Shown piece by piece: positions 19,257 to 19,439 of a DNA stretch of 19,439 bases. Positions within the stretch are counted from its first letter, which is position 1. Each line of letters starts with the position of its first letter. The DNA comes from Actinomycetes bacterium (GTDB taxonomy: Bacteria > Actinomycetota > Acidimicrobiia > Acidimicrobiales > RAAP-2). The position numbers and the translations under genes are program-made. The notes beneath the pieces were generated by a model that searched no databases, was not told the DNA's origin, and saw only the letters and a list, made by a program, of their open reading frames with translations. The stretch spans positions 1-19,439 of the forward strand of contig JAJXTB010000043.1 of assembly GCA_021784205.1 (NCBI GenBank), written 5' to 3'.

Positions 19257-19439
19257 TGGCGCTGCTCGCTCGCGCGTTGAAGGGTTTCGGCCGGTTTTGG
19301 TGGGACTTCCTCGTCGGAGACACCCCGGAGATCTTCCTCGCTTGCGTCATCACCATCGGGCTCATCGCCCTGGTGAGCGACGTGGCGAAATGGCATCGGG
19401 CGGGCGTGGTGATTCTGCCGCTGCTGGTGACCTTCACGC
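19256..19439 (+). CDS. Membrane protein, partial (3' end outside window)
   Basis: The frame opens at ATG 19256 (TGATG overlap with the COG4280-type gene) and stays open to the window edge, about 61 residues. It reads an amphipathic start with aromatic residues (RFWWDFLVGDTPEI) followed by two hydrophobic stretches (FLACVITIGLIALV and AGVVILPLLVTFT). It looks like a small membrane protein and partner of the preceding gene. The family is not identified with certainty. Confidence 0.7.
   Translation, partial: MALLARALKGFGRFWWDFLVGDTPEIFLACVITIGLIALVSDVAKWHRAGVVILPLLVTFT

Noticed and set aside
1..19439. CRISPR array, insertion sequence, integrase, phage or toxin-antitoxin signs
   Set aside because: No regularly spaced repeats, transposase motifs or terminal inverted repeats were seen; gene content and composition look chromosomal throughout.

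Overview
The window is GC-rich (about two thirds by eye), densely coding DNA with short intergenic gaps, many 4-bp ATGA/GTGA gene overlaps, GTG/TTG starts and apparent leaderless promoters. This is typical of a high-GC actinobacterium. The mix of genes (an actinobacterial 'LigA-like' two-helix membrane protein, a COG4280 membrane protein, and cupredoxins next to ActB/ActC-like subunits) would suit the Acidimicrobiia or a related deep lineage. That placement is inference and was not tested by any search. No tRNA, rRNA, CRISPR array, insertion sequence or phage gene was seen. No gap between genes exceeds about 220 bases.

Positions 1-5356 are read leftward: a partial GNAT acetyltransferase, a SCO1/SenC-type copper or redox protein, a PAP2 lipid phosphatase, an ArsB/SLC13-type permease, a pirin, a conserved two-helix membrane protein, and hisA. 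A double-armed GC-rich hairpin (3931-3992) separates the membrane protein from the pirin.

Positions 5387-10953 are read rightward and form a tight histidine operon: a TrpR-like YerC/HisR regulator, hisG, hisD, a hisC-hisB gene fusion, hisH, hisF and hisIE. With the divergent hisA, every pathway step is covered except histidinol-phosphate phosphatase. HisD is unusually short but keeps its zinc ligands and catalytic residues. Two GCATATYAGC direct repeats lie between hisA and the regulator, over both predicted -10 elements.

Positions 11045-13140 (leftward) hold a membrane PAS histidine kinase and its LuxR-type response regulator. They are divergent from a rightward operon at 13360-18089: a membrane-anchored CuA-like cupredoxin, a secreted and a membrane-anchored cupredoxin that are tandem paralogues, a Tat-exported four-cluster iron-sulfur protein, an NrfD/ActC-type quinol-interacting membrane subunit, and a small Ig-like membrane protein. 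The iron-sulfur and NrfD-type subunits resemble ActB and ActC of alternative complex III, yet no haem subunit or molybdopterin-like subunit is present. The best hypothesis is a minimal quinol:cupredoxin oxidoreductase, controlled by the adjacent two-component system and perhaps metallated with help from a SCO-type protein. This is the most interesting part of the window. Two perfect palindromes bracket the ribosome-binding site and start of its first gene.

Positions 18235-19439 (rightward) hold a small unknown protein, a COG4280-type membrane protein with an internally repeated acidic motif, and the start of another membrane protein cut by the window edge.
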